The translations under genes and the position numbers were made by a program. Below the pieces are notes generated by a model. That model saw only the letters and a program-made list of their open reading frames with translations. It had not been told where the DNA came from and searched no databases. Of a stretch of DNA of 64,000 nt, positions 6,719 through 15,514 are shown piece by piece. Origin of the DNA: Marinobacter santoriniensis NKSG1 (lineage in GTDB: Bacteria > Pseudomonadota > Gammaproteobacteria > Pseudomonadales > Oleiphilaceae); NCBI RefSeq assembly GCF_000347775.1, contig NZ_APAT01000022.1, positions 1-64,000 of the forward strand, read 5' to 3'. Positions within the stretch are counted from its first letter, which is position 1; each line of letters starts with the position of its first letter.

Positions 6719-7777
6719 TCACCACTCCAACTGAGCCCCGGTCTGGTACTCAATTACCCGCGTCTCAAAGAAGTTCTTTTCCTTCCGCATCGTCGCCTGC
6801 TCATCCAGCCAGGGTGAGACGTTTCTGGCGCCTGGGAACGGCTCGTCCAGGCCTACGGTTCGGGCTCGCCGGTTCGCCACAAAACGGAACTGTTCGCTGT
6901 GGTACTCGGCGGAGTAGCCCAGGATAGGATCGCGCAGGATGTAGTTGGCGTAGGCGGTTTCGGCGGCTTCGGATTCGTCCCACATATCGCGCACGGCCTT
7001 GGGGTCCAGGGTGATGTTTTCCTCTTCGAGAATCTGGTTCACCACTTTCAGGCCGAAGGAGAAGTGCATGGCTTCGTCCCGCAGGATGTACTGGAGCTGT
7101 TCGCCGGTGCCGCGCATGAGGCCCCGGCGCTGCAGGGCGAAGATCGGGCTGAAGCCGTTGTAGAACCAGGCGCCTTCGAACACTGCGGCGAAGAACAGGT
7201 AGGACATGATGAACTGCTGCAGGTCGTCCTTGTTGCGCAGGTTCAGGTCCGGTCGCATGGCGGCGTCCAGGCGGCGGTTGGCCACCTGGATCTTTCGGTG
7301 AATCTCGGGCACCACGCGGTAGCGGTTGTAGATTTCGCTCTGGTCGAGGTTGAGGGTTTCGATGCAGTGCTGGTAGGCCCAGGTGTGCATGGCTTCCTCG
7401 TACACCTGTCGGGCCTGGTAGATCTGCAGCTCCGGGGCGCTCATTTTCTCCATCACGGCCAGGCCGATGTTGCGCATGGCGAGGATGTCGGAGGTAGTGA
7501 GGTACGCCAGCACGTTTTCGTACACGTGCTTTTCCGGCGCGGTCAGGCGGTGGTGGTAGTCGTGAACGTCCTGGGCCATGTTGATGTCCAGCGGCGTCCA
7601 GTGGTTCTTGTTGGCGTTCATGAAGTACTCCCAGGCCCAGGGGTACTTGAACGGGGCCAGTTGGTTGATATCCGTCTCACCGTTGATCACCCGTTTGTCG
7701 TCCACGTTCACGGGGGTCGGGCCGCTGCTTGCGGCCGGTTTGCTTTCCGTATTCAGTTCGTCTTCCCAATTGAGCAT
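6719..7777 (-). CDS. nrdB: Class Ia ribonucleotide reductase beta subunit
   Basis: 352-residue small subunit that houses the diiron centre and tyrosyl radical used by NrdA to make deoxyribonucleotides. Ligand motifs are visible: Asp in LTTSDILAMRN, Glu and His in YEEAMHTWAY, Glu in FEGAWFYNGF, and Glu and His in RDEAMHFSFG. The Tyr of HTWAY sits four residues after the His, the spacing of the E. coli radical Tyr122, so this is a normal Tyr-radical enzyme rather than a Phe-type variant. The C-terminus (EYQTGAQLEW) is the tail that docks on NrdA. It follows nrdA in the same direction after 192 bases that hold an inverted-repeat element. Confidence 0.97.
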   Translation of the reverse strand: MLNWEDELNTESKPAASSGPTPVNVDDKRVINGETDINQLAPFKYPWAWEYFMNANKNHWTPLDINMAQDVHDYHHRLTAPEKHVYENVLAYLTTSDILAMRNIGLAVMEKMSAPELQIYQARQVYEEAMHTWAYQHCIETLNLDQSEIYNRYRVVPEIHRKIQVANRRLDAAMRPDLNLRNKDDLQQFIMSYLFFAAVFEGAWFYNGFSPIFALQRRGLMRGTGEQLQYILRDEAMHFSFGLKVVNQILEEENITLDPKAVRDMWDESEAAETAYANYILRDPILGYSAEYHSEQFRFVANRRARTVGLDEPFPGARNVSPWLDEQATMRKEKNFFETRVIEYQTGAQLEW

Positions 7778-7822
7778 TTGTCTGACCTCTTCTTTGTGGC
7801 ATGCATTTTTGGTGGAGGAACC

Positions 7823-7924
7823 GGCCTGACATCCCCTCCCGAAAACCGCCCGTGAATACGTCCCTGTAGGGCTTGGCTGTGGCCATCCCTGGCCACAGAC
7901 ATTTTCGGGAGGGGATGCCAGCCC
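7823..7924. repeat. Inverted-repeat element (REP/MITE-like) between nrdA and nrdB
   Basis: Terminal inverted repeats of 23 bp, 7823-7845 and 7902-7924, match at 21 positions and share the core CATCCCCTCCCGAAAA. Between them is a perfect 9-bp hairpin CTGTGGCCA/TGGCCACAG (7877-7898). In RNA this would fold into a strong stem and may slow or protect the nrdAB transcript. It resembles the element at 15317-15497. Confidence 0.75.
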
Positions 7925-7969
7925 GGCTCTGCAGGCTTGGTAGATATCGTCTTTGGTGTATGTCAGTGG

Positions 7970-10738
7970 TTACTGACAGGCTTCGCAGTCCGGGTTGTCG
8001 ATGCTGCACACCTGCGGTTGCGGGGCCGCGACCGGGGCGGCTTTTTCCGCCGCGCCGGTGGCGCCGAGGGAGCGCAGGTAATAGGTGGTTTTCAGGCCGC
8101 GTTCCCAGGCGAGCTGGTACAGGGCATCCAGTTTCTTGCCGCTGGGTTCGGCCATGTAGAGGTTGAGGCTCTGGGCCTGGTCGAGCCATTTCTGGCGCCG
8201 GGCGGCGGCTTCCACCAACCATCGCGGGTCGATCTCGAAGGCAGTGGCGTAGCGGGCCTTGAGTGCCGGGGGTATGCGGTCGATCTGCTGCACGCTGCCG
8301 TCGAAGTATTTGAGGTCGTTGACCATCACATTGTCCCACAGGCCTTCGGCTTTCAGGTCGCGCACCAGAGAGGGGTTCACCACGGTGAACTCGCCGGACA
8401 GGTTCGATTTCACAAAAAGGTTCTGGTACGCCGGTTCGATGGACTGGGACACACCAACAATGTTCGAAATGGTCGCCGTGGGCGCGATGGCCATGACGTT
8501 GCTGTTGCGCATGCCGTGTTTCGCGATGAGTTCGCGCACCGGGCTCCAGTCCAGACGGCTGTTGGTGTTGACTGACAGGTCCCTTTCCCGGCGGCTCTCT
8601 TTCAGCAAGTTGATGGAGTCGATGGGAAGGATGCCTTGTTGCCACAGGGAGCCTTCGTAGCTTTCATAGGCGCCGCGCTCACTGGCCAGGGCGGCCGACG
8701 CGCGGAGGGCGAAGTAGCTGAGCTGCTCCATGGCCACATCCGCGAATTCCACCGCTTCGGGGCTGGAGTACGGCAGGCCGAGTTTGTAGAGGGCATCCTG
8801 GAAGCCCATCAGGCCGAGGCCCACCGGGCGGTGTTTCAGGTTGGAGTTCCGGGCCTGGGGCACGGCGTAGTAGTTGATGTCGATGACGTTATCGAGCATG
8901 CGCACGGCGGTGGTCACGGTGCGTTCCAGCCGCTGCACGTCCAGTTCGCCGTCCCTGATGTGGGCCGCCAGGTTCACCGAGCCGAGGTTGCACACGGCGA
9001 TTTCGTCGGCGCTGGTGTTGAGGGTGATTTCCGTGCACAGGTTGGAGCTGTGTACCACGCCCCGGTGCTGCTGGGGTGAACGCAGGTTGCAGGGGTCCTT
9101 GAAGGTGATCCAGGGGTGGCCGGTCTCGAACAGCACGGTGAGCATCTTGCGCCAGAGCTGTTTCGCGGAAACTGTCTTGTACAGGGTAATCTGGCCCTGT
9201 TCCGCCAGCGCCTCGTAGTACTCGTAGCGTTCCCGGAAGGCGTTGCCGTAGAGGTCGTGCAGGTCCGGGACGTCGCTGGGGGAGAACAGGGTCCACTCGC
9301 GGTCTTCGCGCATGCGTTCGATCAGCAGGTCCGGCACCCAGTTGGCGGTGTTCATGTCGTGGGTGCGGCGGCGTTCGTCGCCGGTGTTCTTGCGCAGTTC
9401 CAGGAATTCCTCGATGTCCAGGTGCCAGCTTTCCAGGTAGGCGCACACCGCGCCCTTGCGTTTGCCGCCCTGGTTCACCGCCACGGCGGTGTCATTGACC
9501 ACTTTCAAAAAAGGTACCACGCCCTGGCTCTGGCCGTTGGTGCCCTTGATGTGGGAGCCCAGCGCACGCACCGGGGTCCAGTCGTTGCCCAGGCCGCCGG
9601 CCCATTTGGAGAGCATGGCGTTGTCGCGGATGGCGCCGTAGATGCTTTCCAGGTCATCCTGCACGGTGGTGAGGTAGCAGGAGGACAGCTGGGAATGGCG
9701 GGTGCCGCTGTTGAACAGGGTGGGCGTGCTGGCCATGTAGTCGAAGCCGGAGAGCAGGTTGTAGAACTCGATGGCCCGTTCGTTGGGGTCGTCTTCCTTC
9801 AGGGCCAGGCCCATGGCCACGCGCATGAAGAAGACCTGGGGCAGTTCCAGGCGGGCACCGTTCCAGTGCAGGAAATAACGGTCGTACAGGGTCTGCAGGC
9901 CGAGGAAGCCGAACTGCAGGTCCCGCTCCGGCTTCAGGGCGGCGCCGAGGCGTTCCAGGTCGAAGGCCGCCAGGGCCTCATCCAGCAGTTCGAACCGGAT
10001 CCCCGCGTCGATGAACGCGGTCAGTGCCTGTGGGTAGATCTCCGCCAGCGGCAGGCTGATGGGCAGGCCGAGGACCGCGGCGTTTTCCAGGCGAAGCTGT
10101 TCCAGCAGCAGGCGGGCGGTAACAGCGCTGTAGTCCGGTTCCCGCTCGATGCGGCTGCGGGCGGTCATGACCAGGGCGGAGAGCACGTCGGCCTCGGCAA
10201 TGCCGTCGTACAGGTTGGTCAGGGCGTCTTCCACCAGGGATTCGCCATCGATCCCGTCCAGACCGGCCGCAGCCTGTTCCACCTGGAGCTTCATCAGGCC
10301 CAGATCCAGCGGGGCGGTCTCGCCGTTGGCCTTTTTCACGGTCAGGTGCGGGTGGGCTTCCACCGGTTCGTCGATGGCCCGCTGGCGCGCGTGGTCTTCC
10401 CGGTAGAGCACGTAGGCGCGGGCGACTTTCTGTTCTTCGGCCCGCATCAGCGCCAGTTCCACCTGGTCCTGGATGTCTTCGATGTGGACCTTGCCTCCGG
10501 CCTTCAGGCGCCGTCGGATGGCCTGGACCACCTGATCGGTGACCCGGCGAACGGCGTCGTTGACCCGGGCGGAGCCAGCCGCCGGATCCCCTTCCACGGC
10601 GAGGAAGGCTTTGGTAACGGCGACACTGATCTTGGACGGGTCAAAGCCCACGAGGGTGCCGTTGCGTTTGATGACCTGAAGGGTCTGGGTATCGGTGTGC
10701 AAGATGGGCCGGGGCTCGGCCAGGGCAGAAGCGGACAT
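7970..10738 (-). CDS. nrdA: Class Ia ribonucleotide reductase alpha subunit
   Basis: 922-residue large subunit that reduces ribonucleoside diphosphates. The N-terminus has two ATP-cone modules in tandem (from about LQVIKRNGTLVGFDPSKI and from LTVKKANGETAPLDLGL), as in Pseudomonas NrdA. Active-site cysteines are in SSCYLTTV, NLCTEITLN and AVCNLGSVNL. The C-terminal CxxxxxxCxxC-type tail (CSIDNPDCEACQ) carries the redox-relay cysteines. I chose ATG 10738 because GGAGAA sits six bases upstream; the in-frame extension to 10804 has poorer signals. It is first in the nrdAB operon and lies behind a leader of about 650 nt with a cobalamin riboswitch. Confidence 0.97.
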   Translation of the reverse strand: MSASALAEPRPILHTDTQTLQVIKRNGTLVGFDPSKISVAVTKAFLAVEGDPAAGSARVNDAVRRVTDQVVQAIRRRLKAGGKVHIEDIQDQVELALMRAEEQKVARAYVLYREDHARQRAIDEPVEAHPHLTVKKANGETAPLDLGLMKLQVEQAAAGLDGIDGESLVEDALTNLYDGIAEADVLSALVMTARSRIEREPDYSAVTARLLLEQLRLENAAVLGLPISLPLAEIYPQALTAFIDAGIRFELLDEALAAFDLERLGAALKPERDLQFGFLGLQTLYDRYFLHWNGARLELPQVFFMRVAMGLALKEDDPNERAIEFYNLLSGFDYMASTPTLFNSGTRHSQLSSCYLTTVQDDLESIYGAIRDNAMLSKWAGGLGNDWTPVRALGSHIKGTNGQSQGVVPFLKVVNDTAVAVNQGGKRKGAVCAYLESWHLDIEEFLELRKNTGDERRRTHDMNTANWVPDLLIERMREDREWTLFSPSDVPDLHDLYGNAFRERYEYYEALAEQGQITLYKTVSAKQLWRKMLTVLFETGHPWITFKDPCNLRSPQQHRGVVHSSNLCTEITLNTSADEIAVCNLGSVNLAAHIRDGELDVQRLERTVTTAVRMLDNVIDINYYAVPQARNSNLKHRPVGLGLMGFQDALYKLGLPYSSPEAVEFADVAMEQLSYFALRASAALASERGAYESYEGSLWQQGILPIDSINLLKESRRERDLSVNTNSRLDWSPVRELIAKHGMRNSNVMAIAPTATISNIVGVSQSIEPAYQNLFVKSNLSGEFTVVNPSLVRDLKAEGLWDNVMVNDLKYFDGSVQQIDRIPPALKARYATAFEIDPRWLVEAAARRQKWLDQAQSLNLYMAEPSGKKLDALYQLAWERGLKTTYYLRSLGATGAAEKAAPVAAPQPQVCSIDNPDCEACQ

Positions 10739-10929
10739 GCGGTGTTCTCCTGAATACGCGTTGAATTCCATGTCCTTCGCGTACGCAGGCCGAACCGGCG
10801 GCACGGGGCCAGAGACTGGCGGGAGTGCATTGCCGTGTCCGTTTGCTGCTCACCTTGATGGGCCTGATGCAGGCGCCTGAGTCGCGAAGGTGCAGTCGCG
10901 CTGTCTCCGATGGGCTGGAAACAGCACCT

Positions 10930-11375
10930 CCCTGGCAGGTCTTCGGACTCAGGGGCGTGGATCGTTTGATCCGGCCTTGCGTGGCGACTTCCCGGCTGGA
11001 GCCCCTGGTTACCTTCTGAGTCGCCTCTGGCTTTCAGAGCGTTTCACAATCAAGGCGCAACTTTGCAGTAAGGCCGGGGCCTTTCAAAAAGTTGCAACGC
11101 CGAGTATGAAGCGCTCTGAAAGCCCCGAAGGGCGCGCTCTGAAAACTGCATATGCTGTGTTGCGACTCTTGCCAAGGGCTAAGGCCATTGGCGGCGAGCC
11201 GCGCCTTGCATCTGCAGTTTTCAGAGCACGCAGAGGCGATTCAGAAGGTAACCAGGGGCTCCTTGCCAGTGTCATCTTTGCCACGCTCGTTCCCCAATAC
11301 CGCTGCGCGTCAGTTCCGGACTCTCACCGGATTCCCGACTACCCGTGTTGATCACAGAATAATCACAACATCTGG
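10930..11375 (-). promoter_or_regulatory. Cobalamin (B12) riboswitch controlling nrdAB
   Basis: Read on the minus strand, the leader shows the family's core in order: GGGAATCCGGTGAGAGTCCGG near 11337-11316, then GCAGCGGTA, then a CACTG block near 11270, then CCGGGAAG near 10995-10988, and the B12 box GAGTCCGAAGACCTGCC (10950-10934). The arm between the CACTG block and CCGGGAAG is expanded to 265 nt. In known cases such switches repress B12-independent RNR when adenosylcobalamin is present. About 190 nt (10739-10929) separate the B12 box from nrdA and would hold the expression platform; no classic terminator is evident there. Confidence 0.88.
10998..11262. repeat. Compound palindrome inserted in the riboswitch arm
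   Basis: Outer arms 10998-11029 and 11231-11262 are a 32-bp inverted repeat with one mismatch. Two nested hairpins lie inside: 11030-11065 with 11087-11123, and 11132-11155 with 11208-11231. Both contain the shared word GCTCTGAAA. The whole block falls in the variable arm of the cobalamin riboswitch, so the conserved core is kept. It may be a MITE-like insertion tolerated there. Confidence 0.85.
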
Positions 11376-11396
11376 TAGTTAACCAAGGATAGAAAC

Positions 11397-11425
11397 ACTA
11401 TATACACGAACCAGGGGAAGGACAA
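11397..11425 (-). promoter_or_regulatory. Sigma70 promoter of nrdAB with NrdR-like half site
   Basis: On the minus strand, TTGTCC (11425-11420), a 17-bp spacer and TATAGT (11402-11397) make a good promoter placing transcription start near 11390, just before the riboswitch. The -10 overlaps TATATAGTGT, which matches the right half of the NrdR-box consensus exactly; the left half is not conserved. Confidence 0.6.
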
Positions 11426-11432
11426 GGCGGGC

Positions 11433-11460
11433 ATAAAAAAGGCCCCCGGGTGGGGGCCAA
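11433..11460 (-). terminator. Rho-independent terminator of the amide operon
   Basis: On the minus strand, downstream of the fmdB stop, GGCCCCC-ACC-CGGGGGCC is followed by TTTTTTA: a strong hairpin plus T-tract. It ends the leftward urt-ami-fmd transcript and separates it from the nrd promoter. Confidence 0.9.
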
Positions 11461-11486
11461 CTTCGTGACAGTATGACCACTCGCAA

Positions 11487-11840
11487 TCAGTGGCTGATCA
11501 TCCAGGGCCGCATGGAGGGAAACATCTTCTTCCCGTCGGCGGTGTAGAACAGCATGTGCTTGCCGTCCGATTTCTTCTTGCAGCCACAGCTCTTGCGGTG
11601 CTCGGCGTCCCGGGCCCGCTGGTCGGCGGTGGAGATGATCGGCTCATGGCGGGCCTTTTCGTTCCGGGCTTCCGCCTGCCGTTTGGCCGGGTCCATGCCC
11701 ATGATATGGGGCGGCAGTGCAATCACCCGTGCAGACAGGGCCTTGCAGGTGGGGCACTCGGCCGGTTTGCCGGGCTCCGCCATGGTGCCCAGCTCCTGGA
11801 ACAGGCCGTGGTCACGGCACTTGTAGTCATACAGTGGCAT
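11487..11840 (-). CDS. fmdB: FmdB-type zinc ribbon protein
   Basis: 117-residue protein with the FmdB zinc-ribbon N-terminus (MPLYDYKCRDHG then CPTCK, a CxxH-like and CxxC pair). A C-terminal CGCKK cluster could bind more metal. FmdB proteins are encoded beside formamidase genes and were proposed to regulate them; the molecular role is unproven. The gene starts three bases after fmdA and is the last gene before the terminator at 11433-11460, so it is cotranscribed with fmdA. Confidence 0.85.
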   Translation of the reverse strand: MPLYDYKCRDHGLFQELGTMAEPGKPAECPTCKALSARVIALPPHIMGMDPAKRQAEARNEKARHEPIISTADQRARDAEHRKSCGCKKKSDGKHMLFYTADGKKMFPSMRPWMISH

Positions 11841-11843
11841 GGC

Positions 11844-13076
11844 TTACTCCTTGTCCGGTGACAGGGGTACGTCGGTGCCCGGCGTGACCTTTTTGGTCGG
11901 TCCTTCCGCCGTCGGGTTGATGTCGAAGTCGAAGATCTCGGTCGGCAGCCAGAGCGTCGCACAGGCGTTGGGCACGTCCACCACGCCACTGATATGACCT
12001 TCCACCGGCGCACAACCGAGCAGGGCGTAACCCTGGGCCTTGGTGTAGCCGAACTTGGTCAGGTACTCGATGGCGTTCAGGCAGGCCTGGCGATAGGCCA
12101 CGTGCACGTCGAGGTAATGCTGCTGGCCTTCCTCGTCCACGGAGATGCCTTCGAAGATCACGTAGTCCTCGTAGCGAGGCTTGATGGTACTGGGCTTGAA
12201 CACCGGGTTCTTGATGCCGTACTTGGCCACGCCGTCCTTGATCAGGTTCACCCGAAGGTGAATCCAGCCGGCCATCTCGATGGCGCCGCAGAAGGTAATC
12301 TCGCCGTCGCCCTGGCTGAAGTGCAGGTCGCCCACGGACAGGCCCGCGCCTTTCACGTACACCGGGAAATACACCTTGGAACCGCGGCTCAGGTCCTTGA
12401 TGTCGCAGTTACCGCCGTGCTCACGGGGCGGCACGGTCCGCGCCGCTTCGCCGGCGGCAGCCTTGGCCGCATCGCCCGCCAGCTTGCCCAGGTGGGCGGT
12501 GTCGGCGAACGGCAGGTTGGCCAGGCCCGGTACACGGTCCGGATCGGTATCAAACAGTTCTTTCTCCCGCTTGTTCCACTCCGCCAGCATTTCCTTGGAA
12601 GGCAGGCAGCCGATCAGGCCCGGGTGGATCATGCCGGCGAATTCCACGTTCGGGATGTGGCGGGATTTGGTGAACATGCCGTTGAAGTCCCAGATGGACT
12701 TCTGGGCCTCGGGGAAGTGTTCGGTCAGGAAGCCACCGCCGTTCTGCTTGGAGAAGAAACCGTTAAAGCCCCACTGGCTTTCCTGGAAGGCACCGATGTC
12801 CAGGATGTCCACCTCCAGCAGGTCGCCGGGCTCGGCGCCCTCCACGCCCACCGGGCCGGAGAGGAAGTGCACCTGGGTCAGGTCGACGTCGCGCACGTCA
12901 TCGGCGCAGTCGTCGTTCTTGATCTGGCCGCCGGTCCAGTCGTAACACTCGAGGATAAAGTCGTCCCCGGGCTTGACCGTCGCCGCCATGGGAATATCCG
13001 GGTGCCAGCGGTTGTGGATGTTCTCGTTCTCGTACGCGGATTTGCTCAAATCGATCTTGATCAGTGTTTCGGCCAT
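11844..13076 (-). CDS. fmdA: Formamidase (acetamidase/formamidase family)
   Basis: 410-residue cytoplasmic enzyme that hydrolyses formamide, and possibly acetamide, to ammonia and the acid. Family features include the N-terminal HNRWHPDIP block, the long barrel segment with EPGDLLEVDILDIG, CDIKDLSRGSKVYFPVYVKGAGLSVGDLHFSQGDGEITFCGAIE, and the C-terminal DVPNACATLWLPTEIFDFDI. The length matches FmdA of Methylophilus. It is followed immediately by fmdB and lies downstream of amiE and amiB, so the operon encodes two different amide hydrolases. A palindrome at 13164-13179 lies about 90 bases upstream and could drive or modulate an internal promoter. Confidence 0.93.
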   Translation of the reverse strand: MAETLIKIDLSKSAYENENIHNRWHPDIPMAATVKPGDDFILECYDWTGGQIKNDDCADDVRDVDLTQVHFLSGPVGVEGAEPGDLLEVDILDIGAFQESQWGFNGFFSKQNGGGFLTEHFPEAQKSIWDFNGMFTKSRHIPNVEFAGMIHPGLIGCLPSKEMLAEWNKREKELFDTDPDRVPGLANLPFADTAHLGKLAGDAAKAAAGEAARTVPPREHGGNCDIKDLSRGSKVYFPVYVKGAGLSVGDLHFSQGDGEITFCGAIEMAGWIHLRVNLIKDGVAKYGIKNPVFKPSTIKPRYEDYVIFEGISVDEEGQQHYLDVHVAYRQACLNAIEYLTKFGYTKAQGYALLGCAPVEGHISGVVDVPNACATLWLPTEIFDFDINPTAEGPTKKVTPGTDVPLSPDKE

Positions 13077-13163
13077 AACGGTCGCTCCTCGGTTCTTGGC
13101 TTGACGTTATCCACTATCGGCGATCGCTGCCGGGGGCGGTATTCGCGAAATGCCCCCGGCACC

Positions 13164-13179
13164 TACGTCATTCGACGTA
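13164..13179. promoter_or_regulatory. Candidate operator, 16-bp palindrome upstream of fmdA
   Basis: TACGTC-ATTC-GACGTA is a perfect 6-4-6 inverted repeat overlapping the amiB stop codon and about 90 bp upstream of fmdA. A close copy lies upstream of urtA (20655-20670). It may bind the LuxR-type regulator encoded at 24214. Confidence 0.5.
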
Positions 13180-14214
13180 TTGGCCCACCACCACGCCGCC
13201 GTCCTTCAGCTCCGCGGAGAACCGCGAACACTCCGGGTACGCCAGCAGTGCCCGGGCCACCGCGGGTTCCAGCCGCTGGCGAAACGCCCGCAGCATTTCC
13301 CGGGCGCCGTAGCGGGCGTCATAACCGCGACACAGCTCCGAGCGCAGGGCCGGTGACAGGGTCAGTTGGGCGTGCTTGCGGGACAGGCGCTTGTTGAGCC
13401 CCGCCAGCTCGATGTCCAGCAGGGCCTCCAGCCAGTTGTCGGTGAGTGAGTTGAAGGTGAGGATCTGGTCGATCCGGTTGAGGAATTCGGGGTCGAAGTG
13501 CCGGCGCAGTGCGGTGTCCCGGATCGCATCGCCCGAACCGGGAGACAACCCGAGCCATCGTCGCCAGCCCTTGCGGAAGCGGTGCTGGTGGGCCTCGGCG
13601 TCCAGCGCACCGGCGTTGCTGGTCATGAAGATCAGGGTATTGCGGAAATCGATTTCCCGGTTGCCGGAGGGAAACACCAGCCGGCCGGTATCCAGCACAT
13701 TCAGCAACGTGCGGGTCACCTCCTTGCTGGCCTTCTCAATCTCGTCGAACAGCACGATCCCGGGTTTGCTGAACGAGCCCTGCACCTTGTCGAGATCGAA
13801 CAGGCTGTGGCCTTCCTTGCTGCCCACGTAGCCGGGCGGTGCACCGGTCAGCGCGGCGGCGTAATGCTCCTGGGCCAGGGTGTTCATGTCGATCCGGCAC
13901 AGGCCATCGCGATTGCCATGGATGGCCTCGGCAATCAGCCGCACGGTCTCGGTCTTGCCCACACCGGTGGGCCCCAGGAACAGGTGTACCGCCAACGGCC
14001 GGCTCTCCTCGCCGATATCGGCCTTCACCCGCACCAGCATCGACTCCAGGGCCACCAGCGCGTCGTCCTGACCAACAATGTTCTCCCGCAGACGGGCCAT
14101 CACGGCCTCGGGCTCGAAGCGGAACCGGGAAGCACGAACCGGGCCTGAAGCGGCCCGGTTCTTTGCAATGGACTCCCGGTTGGCTTCCAGCCGTTCATTG
14201 ATAAACGGCATCAA
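13168..14214 (-). CDS. amiB: AmiB-like AAA+ ATPase
   Basis: 348-residue AAA+ protein like the second ATPase domain of ClpA/ClpB. It shows Walker A GPTGVGKT, Walker B IVLFDEIEKA, sensor-1 TSNAGA, an FLNRID arginine-finger region and a C-terminal sensor-2 GAREMLR. In the Pseudomonas aeruginosa amidase operon the gene beside amiE is amiB, a Clp-like ATPase of similar size, so context and sequence agree. It probably acts as a chaperone or remodeller for the amidases or transporter; this has not been settled. It lies 12 bases after amiE and upstream of fmdA. Confidence 0.85.
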   Translation of the reverse strand: MMPFINERLEANRESIAKNRAASGPVRASRFRFEPEAVMARLRENIVGQDDALVALESMLVRVKADIGEESRPLAVHLFLGPTGVGKTETVRLIAEAIHGNRDGLCRIDMNTLAQEHYAAALTGAPPGYVGSKEGHSLFDLDKVQGSFSKPGIVLFDEIEKASKEVTRTLLNVLDTGRLVFPSGNREIDFRNTLIFMTSNAGALDAEAHQHRFRKGWRRWLGLSPGSGDAIRDTALRRHFDPEFLNRIDQILTFNSLTDNWLEALLDIELAGLNKRLSRKHAQLTLSPALRSELCRGYDARYGAREMLRAFRQRLEPAVARALLAYPECSRFSAELKDGGVVVGQYVE

Positions 14215-14226
14215 CGCCTCCCGGGC

Positions 14227-15273
14227 TTACGCCCCTGCGGATTTTTCCTTGCCGTCGAACGGCAGCTCTCCCACCGGGCATTCGGCAGTGCCCACGGTCT
14301 TGCGGGTCATCGCCTCCACATTCTCCTGCGCCTTCTGCGCGTCCATCACCCAGGTGCGATAGAACTCGAACGGACAGTCCGCCACCCCCTTGTCGCCATC
14401 TCCGGACGCATGCACCCCGGTGTACCCCCGGTGAAGCAGCTTGAACAGATGGTTCTGGGACTGATCGTTGGCGCGGGCATCGCGAATCTGGCTCACGGAC
14501 AACTGTGCGTACTGAACGCCCATGTCCTCCTCACCACACTCACCCAGCGTCCGGCCGTCGAAACCGATGACAGCAGAATGGCCAAAGTACGAATACACCC
14601 CGTCAAACCCGGAGGCATTCGCCACCGCCACGTAGCAGTTGTTGGCCCAGGCCATGCTCTTGGCCATCATGATCTGCTGCTCCTTGGCCGGGTACATGTA
14701 GCCCTGGCAGCGCACAATCAGTTCCGCACCCTTCATGGCGCAGTCCCGCCAGATCTCCGGATAGTTGCCGTCGTCGCAGATGATCAGACTGATCTTCATG
14801 CCCTTCGGGCCTTCGGTCACGTAGGTGGTATCGCCGGGATACCAGCCCTCGATCGGACACCAGGGAATGCACTTGCGGTACTTCTGGACAATCTCGCCCT
14901 CGTTGTTGATCAGCACCAGCGTGTTGTAGGGCGCCTTGTTCGGATGATCCTCGTGGCGCTCCCCGGTCAGGGAAAACACCCCCCAGGTATTCGCCTCGCG
15001 ACAGGCGGCGGAGAAAATGGCCGTCTCATCCCCCGGCACCGTGGCCGCGGTCTCCATCATCTCCTCGTTGTCGTACATGATCCCCATGGTGCTGTATTCC
15101 GGGAACACCACCAGATCCATGCCCGGCAGCCCCACCTTCATACCCTTGATCATCTCCGCAATCTTGCGGGCGTTGTCCAACACCTCGGCCTTGGTATGCA
15201 GCCTTGGCATCTTGTAGTTCACCACCGCCACGCCGACGGTATCGTTACTGCTGGAAATATCACCGTGTCTCAT
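14227..15273 (-). CDS. amiE: Aliphatic amidase
   Basis: 348-residue nitrilase-superfamily amidase that turns short aliphatic amides into acid plus ammonia. The catalytic residues fall at the same numbers as in the P. aeruginosa enzyme: Glu59 (FPEYSTMG), Lys134 (KYRKCIPW), Glu142 (PIEGWYPG) and Cys166 ([13 protein letters not shown]). Length and N-terminus ([23 protein letters not shown]) also match, so the start is secure. It sits after urtE, from which a 181-bp repeat element separates it, and before amiB, in a leftward amide-use operon. Confidence 0.97.
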   Translation of the reverse strand: MRHGDISSSNDTVGVAVVNYKMPRLHTKAEVLDNARKIAEMIKGMKVGLPGMDLVVFPEYSTMGIMYDNEEMMETAATVPGDETAIFSAACREANTWGVFSLTGERHEDHPNKAPYNTLVLINNEGEIVQKYRKCIPWCPIEGWYPGDTTYVTEGPKGMKISLIICDDGNYPEIWRDCAMKGAELIVRCQGYMYPAKEQQIMMAKSMAWANNCYVAVANASGFDGVYSYFGHSAVIGFDGRTLGECGEEDMGVQYAQLSVSQIRDARANDQSQNHLFKLLHRGYTGVHASGDGDKGVADCPFEFYRTWVMDAQKAQENVEAMTRKTVGTAECPVGELPFDGKEKSAGA

Positions 15274-15316
15274 AGCACTGCTCTCCTGAACGTCTTACTC
15301 AAAATTCGGGGTCGGA

Positions 15317-15497
15317 GCAGCGGGTGTCTTCTCCCGGAACCGTATGCGGCAGGGATGCCGCATCCGAGCCTACAGGGGTGAGGCAAGCGACTGTAAAGCG
15401 AAGCTTTACGCGCCGCCGAACGACAGCAATCTTTGATTGCTGGCCGGACCCGCCCTGCGGGTATTCACGGCGTGTTCCGGGAGAAGATGCCCGCTGC
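15317..15497. repeat. Inverted-repeat element between urtE and amiE
   Basis: Ends 15317-15340 and 15474-15497 are inverted repeats sharing the core TCTTCTCCCGGAAC. Internal hairpins include ATGCGGC/GCCGCAT (15344-15363) and CAGCAATC-TTT-GATTGCTG. There is no coding potential. It resembles the element at 7823-7924 and lies within the operon, so it may affect read-through or mRNA stability. Confidence 0.75.
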
Positions 15498-15514
15498 TTC
15501 GGCAAGCACCTGGC

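Noticed and set aside
9116-10753. 545-residue plus-strand open frame
   Set aside because: It is the antisense of nrdA; its composition is a by-product of GC-rich codon usage and no family features are seen.
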